Source: Nannochloris sp. 'desiccata' (lineage: Eukaryota > Chlorophyta > Trebouxiophyceae > Chlorellales > Chlorellaceae). From it: DNA of 64,000 bases. The DNA lies in NCBI GenBank assembly GCA_019044685.2, contig JAGTXX020000017.1, positions 496,001 through 560,000 on the forward strand. Direction: 5' to 3'. A program made the translations under genes and the position numbers. Positions within the stretch are counted from its first letter, which is position 1, and every line of letters starts with the position of its first letter. Shown piece by piece: positions 35,903 through 46,303 of the stretch. The notes beneath the pieces are model-generated. The model ran no database searches. It was not told the DNA's origin and saw only the letters and a list, made by a program, of their open reading frames with translations.

Positions 35903-36499
35903 ATGCTGAGAACTTCGCGTTCGATTGGAAAGCTTATAGCCCAGCGCACCAGTTGAATGACCACAGTTAGCAATGCCATAACAGAACCTGTGACAATGGC
36001 GGCACTTCAATTCATGGCTGACGTGGTTGAGTCAAATACGGAGGAGCGACATAGGATGGACGACAAGTTCAATGGGGCCCTTCAGAATTCTCAAGCTCGC
36101 TGGACAGCTTGAAAGAAAGTTTCTCAAGGGTCCCATTGAACTTGTCGTCCATCCTATGTCGCTCCTCCGTATTTGACTCAACCACGTCAGCCATGAATTG
36201 AAGTGCCGCCATTGTCACAGGCTCTGTTGGGGCATTGCTAACTGTGGTTTTCAAGCTCGCAGAGCAGCTTGAGAACTGACTTCTCAAGCTTGAAGGACTC
36301 GCAGAACAGCTTGAAAGCTGAAATCTATTCTTTTGATAAGAAAGTCACAAGCATTATCGCAATTTCTTCTTTCATCGCTTCGTTAATTACATTAGCTGGA
36401 GTTACGATTAGGGCTGGTCTCCCTAATGCATTTACTGCACCGGTCGTAGCTAAAACCGTGGAAGAGGTGGCCTCAACTCCGTGGTATCATTTTTGGTAA
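35903..36499 (+). pseudogene. Broken mitochondrial-type coiled-coil/membrane-anchor gene rearranged by an inverted duplication
   Basis: The ATG at 35903 starts a presequence-like peptide (MLRTSRSIGKLIAQRTS) that hits TGA, then continues in the same frame as MTTVSNAITEPVTMAALQFM ... EERHRMDDKFNG until a second stop. A segment of it (from TVSNA to DKFNG) recurs in opposite orientation at 36126-36248. Beyond that, from about 36250 and in the original plus-strand frame, the sequence resumes as heptad-like text (SSLRTDFSSLKDSQNSLKAE), a probable membrane helix (IIAISSFIASLITLAGVTI) and a stop at 36499. The pattern of presequence, coiled coil and C-terminal membrane anchor recalls CCDC90/DUF1640-type inner-membrane proteins, but that is a guess. 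As it stands no full-length product can be read. Confidence 0.55.
35960..36248. repeat. Long inverted repeat, 123-bp arms, 43-bp spacer
   Basis: The left arm 35960-36082 and right arm 36126-36248 are reverse complements with about four mismatches (for example ATA versus CCA in the outer part, and a G:T pair near the spacer). A transcript from either strand could fold into a long near-perfect hairpin. The spacer holds heptad-coding sequence of the same gene. High identity implies a recent event. Confidence 0.93.
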
Positions 36500-37421
36500 T
36501 TTCTTTGTTTAGGTTTGGTCTTATTTCGCCAACTAGATACCTTAGTTTTTGATGAGAATGTATGTACCCATTTAAATTTGTTCTTTTGCAACATTCTTTC
36601 GAACCCGAGATAAATCAGCATCAAAAGATGCAGACGCACACTCCGTATGTAACTAAAGCGTTAAGTGTAGTAATTCACAAGGTTTGTTTCTTTCATTCTT
36701 TAGACCGGAAGCTAGACTTATTTATTTTGGGAATTAGCCGGTGCTCGAGCACCGGGAGGATCAGAAAAATCAATCAAAGTCAGAAAAATGGGGGCTCACC
36801 TGCAACAAGAGCGTGATAGCAGCCAGAGGTGTTAGTATTGTGCTAGATGTTACGTCCAGCTTCGGTCCAATAGAGCGAGGTTGAGTAGAGGAGCAGCCCT
36901 AAAAGTCCAAGAGGGCTGAGAGGGACGGCGGTCGCTCTTTCTTTCTGCAGAAGAATTGGGAAATAGGAACGAAAACCCCCCAGTCCCAAGCGCACAAAAG
37001 AAAAAATATAAAAATAGAGAAAGCAGGTGTAGAAGGGGGTCCTTTTTAGTTTGTAATAAAGTACCACCTGTCAATTTCATAAATTAATCAAGCAACAAGC
37101 CATCCGGTACATTGCGGTCGAACGCAACAATAAAAACAAAAAACAGTAATTAAAATACATGTATCCTCTTATTTACAGTCATCACCATTATTTACAGATA
37201 TTGGTCTTCTACAGGGATGTGGGTAATGGTTTGTTTTAGTGGGCCTTCAATACTGATAGTAAGGCTGACTCTCACAAAATAATAATAAAACCTTAAGCTT
37301 GATCAATCCACGTTGGAGCGTATATCTTCTGCTTTAGGAACAATTTTGCCCTTGCGTATATTTTTGGTAATTAACGCATGATCATGCATATTCTTGATCA
37401 ACACTAGTTTCAGATCAAAAC
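36500..37421. other. Intergenic with an 18-bp perfect palindrome
   Basis: AT-rich, no gene recognised. CCGGTGCTCGAGCACCGG at 36738-36755 is a perfect palindrome. A TTTCAG acceptor at about 37411 just before the SNAPC3 ATG may end a leader intron. Confidence 0.6.
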
Positions 37422-39026
37422 ATGCAAAATCATCGCCCAACAGCGACAGTAGAGCCTCCTTTTCTAAGGAACGCTGCCACTCAAGCGTTTAGAATAGCTG
37501 ATGTTAAATTAGAAGCGCGTAATTTCCTAGATGACCTTGAAAAGCTCCTCACAGAGGTATCTACCGCTGCCCCCGTCCCGGCATTGGATGCTTCAGACCT
37601 TCGCCTTAAAACGTTAGAAGAAGCTATACAAATTGCCACTGCTGCACCAGTGGAAGATGAAGCTATTTCCAGTGACTCAGATCAAGTTGGTCCGTCAAAT
37701 CTAGCTCCAATAAATACATTACCGCCATCTTCGCAACAACGGCAGCAACTCCGGCACTTACTAGGCGAAGCAGAACCACAAGAACAAGTAGACATGCTTG
37801 CTACTGCTTTAGAGCCAATAACAGAAGCAGCACAACGAGAATCTTTATCTTCTGCTCATCCTGTAGCCGTATCAGGAGAATTAACAAAGCGTCAAATAGA
37901 AAAACAGCAAACAATAGATGCTTACAACTCTGCAATTGCCGCTGCAAAATTAAGATATGAAGAAGAACGAGGTTCTGCTGCTCAACACCTCCATACCTTA
38001 CACGCATACCCATTAGAAGGCAGTGATAAACTAGGACGTAGATCATTTGCAAGCGTAAAACCTCTTGAAACTGCAGAAGTAGTAATTGAAGCTCCAGTAG
38101 TAGAAAGGCGAAGAGACAGCCGACGGGGTGTTGCCGCTACTGCGGCTACCACTGCGCCCGCAGCTGCTGCTGTGCCTGCTGGGGAAGTGGTAGTACGTGT
38201 CGCTGTTCATCTACCCCAAGCTCCGGCATATGTCAGTGAAGAATGGCTCGTTCTAGGTTCCCAAAATCTAACAGAGCTACGTGACTCTCTTTACTGTTTA
38301 ACCGAAACAAATATTGGAAATGTAGAGAGAGATGAAAATATGCGGTGCCCCTCGACCGCTCCTTTGAGCCTCAGCCAACAGCCATCATATTTCTACATCG
38401 AAGGCAGCTTTTTCATAGATACTCGCAACAATAACAATGTCACTACCAATACCAGCGATGCTAGTGATCTTTCGGAAGGAATAAGAAAATATTTAAAACA
38501 TATCAATGTCAGAGCGCCACCGCACCCGGTCCCTGGCCCGTCCGCTCGCCCTTTAGGGCCATTTACAACCGACTATTCCGTTGCTTCCATGCAAGATCGT
38601 GTATTTGAAGACCTGTGGGTGCGGTTAGGGGTCGGTGCTGCAGGTTTGTTTTGTCATCAAGGTGGCTGTGAGCACCTTTTTGTCTTTGTCGATGTGCGCA
38701 CCCATGATCCAGCCATAGACCCCCCATTGATAGCCCAATATCCTTATAAAATAGCTGATCCTGGTGCAAATCTTCGCCGGAAGCGGGATTGTGAAGCATG
38801 TGGTCTTAGATTCGCGCGCAAAGTAACGTATGACGATAAATCTGCACCACACACGCCGTACTTTTGGTGTGAAGAGTGTTATGCAGCGATGCATTATGAT
38901 GACAACGGATCGGCTTTGTATACAGATTTTAGAGTGTTTCCATATGAGGCAGATTATAATCCATTGATTCTGCATGAGAAGAGCACGGCAGGAGGTCCCG
39001 CTGCTGCTGTGCTGAGGAAAGATTAG
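37422..39026 (+). CDS. SNAPC3: snRNA-activating protein complex subunit 3 (SNAP50)
   Basis: A single coding exon of 534 aa. The N-terminal half is acidic and Ala/Gln-rich with a long helix (RQIEKQQTIDAYNSAIAAAK). The C-terminal half has the conserved SNAPC3 core in order: NLTELRDSLYCLTE, PSYFYIEGSFFIDTR, TTDYSVASMQDRVFEDLWVR, LFCHQGGCEHLFVFVDVR, then a zinc-binding segment with CEACGLRFARKVT and FWCEECYAAMHYDDNG. SNAPc binds the proximal sequence element of snRNA promoters and recruits Pol II or Pol III. This is a basal factor expected in most eukaryotes. The neighbouring heme-oxygenase-like gene follows on the same strand after about 160 bp. Confidence 0.92.
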   Translation: MQNHRPTATVEPPFLRNAATQAFRIADVKLEARNFLDDLEKLLTEVSTAAPVPALDASDLRLKTLEEAIQIATAAPVEDEAISSDSDQVGPSNLAPINTLPPSSQQRQQLRHLLGEAEPQEQVDMLATALEPITEAAQRESLSSAHPVAVSGELTKRQIEKQQTIDAYNSAIAAAKLRYEEERGSAAQHLHTLHAYPLEGSDKLGRRSFASVKPLETAEVVIEAPVVERRRDSRRGVAATAATTAPAAAAVPAGEVVVRVAVHLPQAPAYVSEEWLVLGSQNLTELRDSLYCLTETNIGNVERDENMRCPSTAPLSLSQQPSYFYIEGSFFIDTRNNNNVTTNTSDASDLSEGIRKYLKHINVRAPPHPVPGPSARPLGPFTTDYSVASMQDRVFEDLWVRLGVGAAGLFCHQGGCEHLFVFVDVRTHDPAIDPPLIAQYPYKIADPGANLRRKRDCEACGLRFARKVTYDDKSAPHTPYFWCEECYAAMHYDDNGSALYTDFRVFPYEADYNPLILHEKSTAGGPAAAVLRKD

Positions 39027-39188
39027 AGAGTCGGTGCCAACGCCAGTGCTTAAATCTTAGGTATTTATTTCTTTGGCTGTATTATTTTGTATGTTTAAAA
39101 AATGAATAAAAGTGTTATCTAGTTTATCTTTAACGGGTTTTTGTACAAAGAGAGTTGTCATCTCTGCGAGATTGATCGGTTAAATAAG

Positions 39189-40375
39189 ATGCATGTCTTC
39201 ATTGTATCCGCAGCAGGCAAAGGTTTCGGGGCTGGAACGCCTGTCCCGGCCAATAAAAGCAATAAACAACAGAAATCTAAGAGTTCTTACAGAAAGCAGG
39301 TAAGAATCTGCAATTACAAATTTAGTTTATTCTAGGCAATTGTCGACGTCAGTGCCGCTCTTTGTTCTTTATCTAAGTTTGCTCCTTATTGGCTGATGCT
39401 AAACACTTGATGCATACATTACCATATTTACAGGATGTAGATAAAGCTGTTAATTTAATTCAGCAACGAGGCCCTAAGAAAAGCGGGACCGCCACCACCG
39501 ACAGTGGCGGTCGGGTAGATTTTGTCCAAGTCCAAAATTGGGGCAGTGGAAACCCAAAAGATCTAGGAAATCTCGAGGTAGCAGAACCAGTACAGAGCTA
39601 CGTCTCTGGAGATTCGTTTTATGAGTTTATAGCGAGACAATTGCAGGCTTTGCAAGCTGAAGGAGCGCTAGAGGTGGCACGACCAGCTGGAACCCCGCCA
39701 CCCCCGCCGTTTAGTGAATGGCTATTTTCTGAAGCACATTATGTACAGTACCTGGTAGATCAGTGCAGTGTTCATAGTGCTTTAGAAGAGTCTCTTCAGA
39801 AAGCTATTCAAAGCGCACAGCAATTTTGTATTGGTGGTGCTGGCGGCGGCGGCGACAACATTGTTGAAAAATGCAATTTGTTAGGCTTAAATCGGGAACT
39901 CGCTCGTAGCAAAGCTCTTTCACAAGATCTTGAGAATATAAAAGCTAGTAGCACCAGTGATACGGCAGCACAGCGCGTGCTTCCTTCTGACCCGTCGCCA
40001 AACGCTGCTGCGTATGTTCAGCTATTACGACAACTCGCTGTACAGTGTGAGAGAGCTGAAAATATAGAAGAGCTGCATACGTCTCTTCTCAAGCTTTCAG
40101 CTCATCTTTTTGTTACATTGCTGACATTGCTCACTTCAGGGAATCGTATCGGCGCCACTGCTGCAGAGAAATTAGATTTATTCTCAAAGAATGCTGTGCA
40201 AACGTTCAAAGACTACCCCAATACAGATGTATCTCCGTTAAAATTATTTCGTACAGCTGTTGATGAGCTAGGGCCGGTGTTAAATCCCATTCAACAGGAT
40301 ATTTTCCTGGACGAGCTGCCATCGGCGATGAGACGAACTGGAGTGCTTTTAGAAGCCTTGGCTCGGGATAAATGA
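39189..40375 (+). CDS. Heme-oxygenase-like plastid protein, probably non-catalytic
   Basis: Exons are 39189-39299 and 39434-40375 (350 aa), phase 0. The N terminus is basic and Ser/Lys/Gln-rich (ANKSNKQQKSKSSYRKQ), fitting a transit peptide. The core resembles plant heme oxygenases in order: a first helix (SFYEFIARQLQAL), FSEWLFSEAHYVQYLVDQCS then VHSALEESL, LLGLNRELARSKALSQDLENI, SPNAAAYVQLLRQLA, LSAHLFVTLLTLLTSGNRIG and a terminal helix. In the first helix the heme-ligand His of active enzymes appears to be Gln (RQLQ in place of RLHT). That resembles plant HO2-type proteins, which bind porphyrin but do not cleave heme. The family match is by pattern only, and the missing His needs an alignment. 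Confidence 0.55.
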
Positions 40376-40613
40376 TTCTTTTAATGAATTACATGTCAAT
40401 GTAAGAGAAAGCGTGAAGCAGACCTTGAGAACATTGAGTAGGAATACTAGCTGATAGAGTGTGAGAAGAGGGGGTCTTTTGTGGGGTCCACTTCTTCTTC
40501 TTTTTGCAAATTCCGAAGACTGTGGTGGCCGCAGAAAATCAAGAACTTAAGGTATCTTTCCTTCTTAAGAGTTATTCTATATTTATATATTTGGGAAGAT
40601 CTAGTTGATCGCC

Positions 40614-41707
40614 ATGAAGATCGTTGATAAAATTAACGAGAAGATCGCTGCTGGCGAGACATTTTACAGTTTTGAGTACTTCCCTCCCAAGACAGATGAG
40701 GGCGTGAAGAACTTGCAAGACCGCCAAGCGCGCATGGCTGCATTGGGACCTACTTTCTGTGATATCACATGGGGAGCAGGTGGCTCCACTGCTGACCTGA
40801 CCTTGACAATTGCTACAGACATGCAGAACAAGGCAAGTTGGATGCAAAGTTGAGGCTAGAAATTATAGCTCCATTTATTCCTCCTTTTGTATCAATCATC
40901 TCATTCTAACTGTTCTAGACCCAATTTTGCGAACCTTTTACGCAGGTAGGAGTTGAAACTATGATGCATTTAACCTGTACCAACATGCCCGTCGAAAAAC
41001 TAGAGGCAGCTTTACAACAATGCAAAGAAGCAGGCATCACAAACATCCTTGCTCTCCGTGGTGACCCTCCCCATGGTGAGGAACACTTTACTCAAGTTGA
41101 AGGCGGATTTTCCAGCGCTCTGGATTTGGTCAAATACATTCGTGAGCATCACGGTGATCATTTTGGAATTTGTGTTAGTGGCTACCCAGAAGCGCATCCA
41201 GAGAAGATTGTGGACGATGCCGAAGAAATGAAAAAGAACTACTGGGCAGATATTGATTACCTTAAACAGAAAATCGATGCAGGTGCAGATTTTATTATTA
41301 CACAACTTTTCTACGACGTTGATGTCTATGTACAATTTGTCAAAGATTGCAGATCTGTTGGTATCACTGTGCCTATTTTGCCAGGTATTATGCCTCTTAT
41401 GAATTATAACGGGTTTAAACGTATGACTTCTTTCTGCAAAACACGTGTTCCTCAACACATTACTGATGTCTTGGAAACGATTAAGGATAGTGATGAGGCC
41501 ATCAAGGCATACGGCATTTCTTTGGGCACGTTGATGTGTGAACGGTTATTGGCAGCTGGTGCCCCTGGATTGCATATGTATACATTAAATTTGGATAAAA
41601 GTGCAGTGGCAATTTTGAGGCATGTGAAGTTAATTCCTGCTGCTGCTCCTGCTCCTGTTCTTGAAGACAAGGAAGCCATTGCCATTGCAAACGGTGCTGC
41701 CAACTAA
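40614..41707 (+). CDS. MTHFR: Methylenetetrahydrofolate reductase, catalytic domain only
   Basis: Exons are 40614-40832 and 40946-41707 (326 aa). The donor is AAG|GCAAGT, a GC-AG intron; splicing joins TDMQNK to [11 protein letters not shown]. The eight-stranded barrel domain is complete: [11 protein letters not shown] (catalytic Glu), [55 protein letters not shown] and [12 protein letters not shown]. It reduces 5,10-methylene-THF to 5-methyl-THF for methionine synthesis. Eukaryotic MTHFRs normally add about 270 residues of SAM-binding regulatory domain. Here the protein stops after a short Ala/Pro tail, and only about 200 bp remain before the next gene. The start MKIVDKI matches plant MTHFR starts (MKVVEKI), so the N terminus is probably complete. 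Confidence 0.93.
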
Positions 41708-41915
41708 CTGAGTTTATTCTCTCTTTCTTATTGCATCTTTAGGGGAAATGAGGAGAAGAGCTAGAGAGGCGTAAATAATAATTGAAGTTCAGATTGCTGA
41801 TATATAATTTCTTTTGGGTATTTGATTTTTTCCTTTTTATGTGTAGAACATGAAATGTTGCAATTGCAAAACAATATTGACGGTGAAACTTTCAACTGGA
41901 AAAAATAAAATCTGG

Positions 41916-43266
41916 TTAATCAGCATACCCAAGGATTTTATCTTTAATCAATTTACCAAATCCAAACACTAAGAATCTATCCTCTCCAGTCAACTGTTTC
42001 AACGTCTCATCCGATAAAGCGTATTGCTTATTCGAGGGATCTTGTAGATTTCGTTGTTTGATATACGCCCATACTTTCTTTGTAATTTCCGGACGGGAAG
42101 CAGTCTCACTTCCCATCCATGCGGCCAAATCTGGAGCTAATTTGACAGGCTTTGTAAATCCATTCGGTTTTGCCGGTGCGCCATTTTTATTTACCCCACG
42201 GGTTGAGGATCCAGCAGGTTTTTTAGGGTTTCTAGGAGCTGGTACTACCTTTTTCTTTCTTGCTGCTTTAGGTTTCTCATGACCAACATCGCTGCCTTCA
42301 TCGTCTTCGCTCTCATCTTCACTTTCAGAGACATCTGCAGTGAACACATGTTTCGATAGATGTTTCTGCATGCTAAACATCGTCACACTCTTACCAGGAA
42401 AAATAGTCTTTAATTTGTCATCGAGAAGGATTTGTCGCCGATCTTTAGGGTTCTGTAAGTCGTTTGCTTTGATATATTCCCAGAGTTTTTTGACGACCTG
42501 CGTACGTGGACATCGTTCCATACCCAAGAACGTGGACATAGCTTCTGAAAGGATGTCGCCAAAACGAGAAGCGCCACCACCACCACCTCGAGATCGTTTA
42601 CGGGAACCGGTCGCCTTCTCTTCTTCCTCCTCATCGCTTTCTTCTTCCTCTTCATCGGCATTTCGATTATCTGCTTGAGCTTGCAAATACTTTTCTATCT
42701 CGCCTCGGATAAGAGCTTTCTTTGAAGACAGTTCTGCACCGAATTCAGTTTCCAATTGCCGACGTAACATTTTTTCTGCAAAAGATAATATAATTTTATG
42801 GAGGGGCAAAAGAAACTTTGTAAGAAATTTGATGAACTTGTCAGCATCTACAATATTATTAGCTTCCAAACTGATAAAGAGACACCATCTCACCAGTAGT
42901 TACACCCAAATCGACAGTTTTCAACACTTCACCCAGGCGAGCGACGAGGACATCATCAGATTGGGGTCCTTTAGCGCTTGGAGCGGCCTCCTGCGCAGGC
43001 TCAGCGGATGCTTCTGGAGCTGTTGCTGGTTCACTATGAGATGCTTCAGGCGCAGGTTGTGCCTCCTTCTTCTTAGGCTCCTCGGAAACCTCAGGTGCCA
43101 TCTTCTCTGGCTCGATGGGATTCTCCACCGGAGCTTCAGCAACAGGTTCCGCTGGCTTTTCTACCTGAGGAATGACAACATCAGGTGCATTAAGAACAAC
43201 TGAAGCGACTTCTTGGGCTGCACGAGCCTCGCTTGGTGGCACTTGGTCAACATTCAATTGGTTCAT
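41916..43266 (-). CDS. DEK-C / tandem SWIB-domain chromatin protein
   Basis: Exons are 43266-42894 and 42775-41916 (410 aa). The intron splits a Glu codon. The first 95 residues are Pro/Ala/Glu-rich. A DEK-C domain follows (VARLGEVLKTVDLGVTTG, then MLRRQLETEFGAELSSKK), straddling the intron. An acidic patch and KRSRGGGG follow, then SWIB/MDM2 domain 1 (RTQVVKKLWEYIKANDLQNP) and SWIB domain 2 (RPEITKKVWAYIKQRNLQDP), separated by a Lys/Pro-rich linker. This domain order is typical of plant and algal SWIB proteins tied to SWI/SNF complexes or rDNA transcription (UAF30-like). A 71-codon upstream ORF (43495-43280) may lie in the leader. Confidence 0.9.
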
Positions 43267-43698
43267 CTTCGCCTTGTGATTAGACACGTATCAAGTACCT
43301 GTGGCTTCTGGCGGTTTCTTGTAATTTAGATCGGCTTTGCAAGATATCGAAGTGCTCTTGAAGAACCCGAGAGAGGCCTCGAATCATTAATTTTCGATGG
43401 CGCAGCATGATGGGTTCGCAGCACGACTCGTCGGTGTGCGGCGATGTCCGACGGGAATTTTGATTTTCTAACTTCAAATCTTCGCAATATCCCATTAATT
43501 TTATTATAGAACTTGTAATTATACTAAGATAAGTTGTTGTAGCGCTGCGGTGGGCGTTTACTCAGCGATTTCTTGGTAAATCTCGGCAAATCTGGTGGAT
43601 CTGAATCTCAATTTTGATTTCAGATTCGGTCACTACTCGTTGAATTTCGCATCATTTCCAACCGTATATTTTTATATTGACTTATAAAATCAACTTTG
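43267..43698. promoter_or_regulatory. Divergent promoter region, SWIB gene / transcription-factor-like gene
   Basis: 432 bp between starts. It includes a minus-strand upstream ORF (MGYCEDLKLENQNSRR..., 43495-43280) ending 13 nt before the SWIB start. If transcribed, that ORF would limit translation of the main frame. Confidence 0.45.
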
Positions 43699-45668
43699 AT
43701 GGCTCCTAGCGCATCTTCACCATGCCCTCAAGGCCCTGCTTGCCCCATCAGAACGACCGAATCTACGAGTCTTCAAGAGGCGTCAGGAATGGACGTTGCT
43801 GAGATCAGAGCCTACAAACTTGGCAAAAAGAGATGGTCGTATAACCAGGTTGGTCTTGTGGTGTGCGAAGAAGGCACAGCCAGGCAGCTTACTGTGAAGC
43901 AGGCTGTCCACCTTGGCGTCGCACCCGACTCAAATAAATGTGGTGTTACCTTCGAGGTTCAGCTGGCCAATGATGAAAAGCTCACTTTGGATGCATACCT
44001 AGTATACGACTCTGTTAAGGCTTTGGGTGAAGGAACTGAGAAAGAACATGAATGGTAAGCAACTTTTGACTATCCTTTTCCCAAAGTAGAAATATTCGGA
44101 TTATTTTAACTTTGGCTTTCGGTGCCCTCTAATACCAAAAGAATCACGTATTTCTCTTTTCTCTTTTCTTATGCAGGACTCTTGTAGACCGTTGTGCATG
44201 CCAGCGTGGCTGTCAAGGACCTGTTCTCCGCGCCATTCAGCGCTTTGGCAAGCTTGGAAAACGCTCTTGGGGTGGATCTCCTTCTCCCGATGTCACCGAT
44301 CGCACAAACCACAACATGAAGGACATGCGCTACATGTACCTCTCCTTTGATGAAGCTGGCACACACGTTGCTTGCAGGTCTTTCCGCCTTGTTGCTGCTA
44401 TCTACGACGAAAACAGAACCAAATTGTTAGGCACCGCCGTGTCTCCTCCCGTTCGCGTCTTGGCAAACAACGATGTTCCCACTGGTGCAGCACATTTGCA
44501 GCTTATGGTAACCTTGCCTGTTACGTGGGAAGGATGGAAATCTGCTATTAATCCTATTGAGATTTCCTACGCTCAGCGTTTCGCTGCTGCCGTGATTTCT
44601 CCTTCTCCAACCAAGACCACCCCTCGTCGCAAGGCTGCAGCAAAGGCTGTTTATGAATCTGAAGGCGAGGATTCTCCCTCTTCTGATGATGGCCACGCAG
44701 CAAATACCCCTCTTTGCATGTCTTCTGGCACAGCTGCAGACCATTACCAAACCGGACGCGCTCCTTACCATCAAGAACAGGACGCCGCTCCGTCTCCATC
44801 TCCCATCTGCTTCTCCACTGGAAACTCTCCGTCCTCTTTACTGGTAGAAGCTACCATGGGTAGAATGACACCTGCTTTGGAGATTGTCTCGCACCTTACA
44901 CAGCCTCACTCTCTCCGAGCTGAAGGCTCTTTATCGGCATGGTTGGAAGAGGAATCGAAAGCAGCAGCTGCAGGGGCAGCGCATCCCACAAATCAGACCA
45001 GGCAACCTTACATTGTTGCAGGGTCACAGCGTCATATTTCCAAGCATCAAAAAGTGGGTATTGATGCTGATGCTCCTCTACCTCACTGCCCTGATTATGA
45101 GCCTCACTTCCCTGTTTTGCTCGGTACTTCCTTTGGTCCCCAACAAAACCACCAACAGCAGCAGCAACAGCAGCAGCAGCAGTACCACTACAAAGGTCAT
45201 CAGGCGGCTGAACACCACAACGCTGGAGCTGCACCAAACCACGCCATTGACGACCCTGTAGCTGCCTTTGTTGAGCTTATGATGATGCAAACCCAACAGC
45301 AGCATTCTGAACCACCAGTAATTGAGCTCCCCGCACTCAGCCACCAAGAACAGCACCCAGCAGCGTTGACACCGACCGCAGCGCAAGTAGCACTGCACCA
45401 GCTTGAAAAGCTCGTAGGTATCACTGGATTCGGCAGAGCAACCACCCCTAGTCCTATGCTTCCCATGTATGTGCCAGAAGCTACTGCCTCTGTTGCTACG
45501 CCAACTCCTTCAGCTTTGGATGATCTGTTTGCTGGTGTTCATGCTACCTTTGATGCTCTTCAAGAAGCTGCAGCGGTGCACGATGATGCCTCTTTTCCTC
45601 CCAACCTAAAGAGCTCTTTTAACCATCCATCAGCATTTACAGATAACGTTGATGCTACAGTGCGTTAA
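43699..45668 (+). CDS. Putative transcription factor with a beta-sandwich-like N-terminal domain and Q/H-rich tail, unrecognised
   Basis: Exons are 43699-44054 and 44177-45668 (615 aa). The first 280 residues look folded: WSYNQVGLVVCEEGTARQLT, then LDAYLVYDSVKALGEGTEK, a Cys cluster (DRCACQRGCQGPVLRA) and YMYLSFDEAGTHVACRSFRL, leading to GTAVSPPVRVLANNDVP. The last part, strands followed by SPPVRVLAN, is reminiscent of the p53/Rel/Runt immunoglobulin-like DNA-binding fold, but I cannot assign a family. The rest is low complexity with KTTPRRKAAAK (basic), a CAG-encoded Gln run and many His/Gln/Pro, as in activation domains. A nuclear regulator is inferred. Confidence 0.6.
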
Positions 45669-46303
45669 TTGATAAGATCTTAAGCAGCTTTTTCGGTTCT
45701 TTTCTTTCCTCCAAAAATAAAATCTTGTGCTTCAGTTTTTTCTTTTCTACCCCCGCTTTCTAATACTTGGCAGGAAATAATCATTTCGCAGCAGCAGCAG
45801 GAGCAGCAGCAGCAATCATTGCTTTATTTAAATACCATTTGTCATATTAATTTCACATTTCGCAGGCTAAGAATAAAATTTGAAATGCTTGTTCTCTTTT
45901 TTGCTTATTTTTCGTTGCTCCCCTTGAAAAAAAAAAAATATCGTCCTTGGCCTCAATGTTGGTTTGCGGCCTCGTGGACGCGCAGTTCCGATTTAAAATT
46001 CCGACTCCCTTTTTTTAAACTATGCAGCGTCGCTTTGAATTCTTTAGTATGCGAGCAGACCTTTCTTTCCCCTTTTGAAGTACAGTCTTTTTATTTATTT
46101 TCTTCTTCTTTTTTCGTTATTTACCGCCGACGGCAGGCGCAGCAGACCTTGAACTTTGTTGCCTCTGTTCGCCAGGCGTCCTTTTTGCTTGCAAATTGCA
46201 GCATGTGTAGATTATCTCTGTAACCCATTCACTTACATACTCTGGAAACCTTGCTTTCTTACAGACAGAAATTAGAAAGATATACAAATAACAAAAGTGG
46301 GTT
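45669..46303. other. Convergent gap with a CAG/AGC tract
   Basis: AGCAGCAGCAGGAGCAGCAGC lies near 45790-45812. Otherwise T-rich. No gene. Confidence 0.6.

Noticed and set aside
36590..36612. TCGAACCCGAG resembling a tRNA T-arm on the minus strand
   Set aside because: No matching acceptor stem, anticodon arm or A box nearby. I found no tRNA in the window.
45078..45466. Long minus-strand ORFs opposite the Q/H-rich gene
   Set aside because: They arise from the CAG-rich plus-strand coding sequence; the plus frame has the conserved domain and splice junction.
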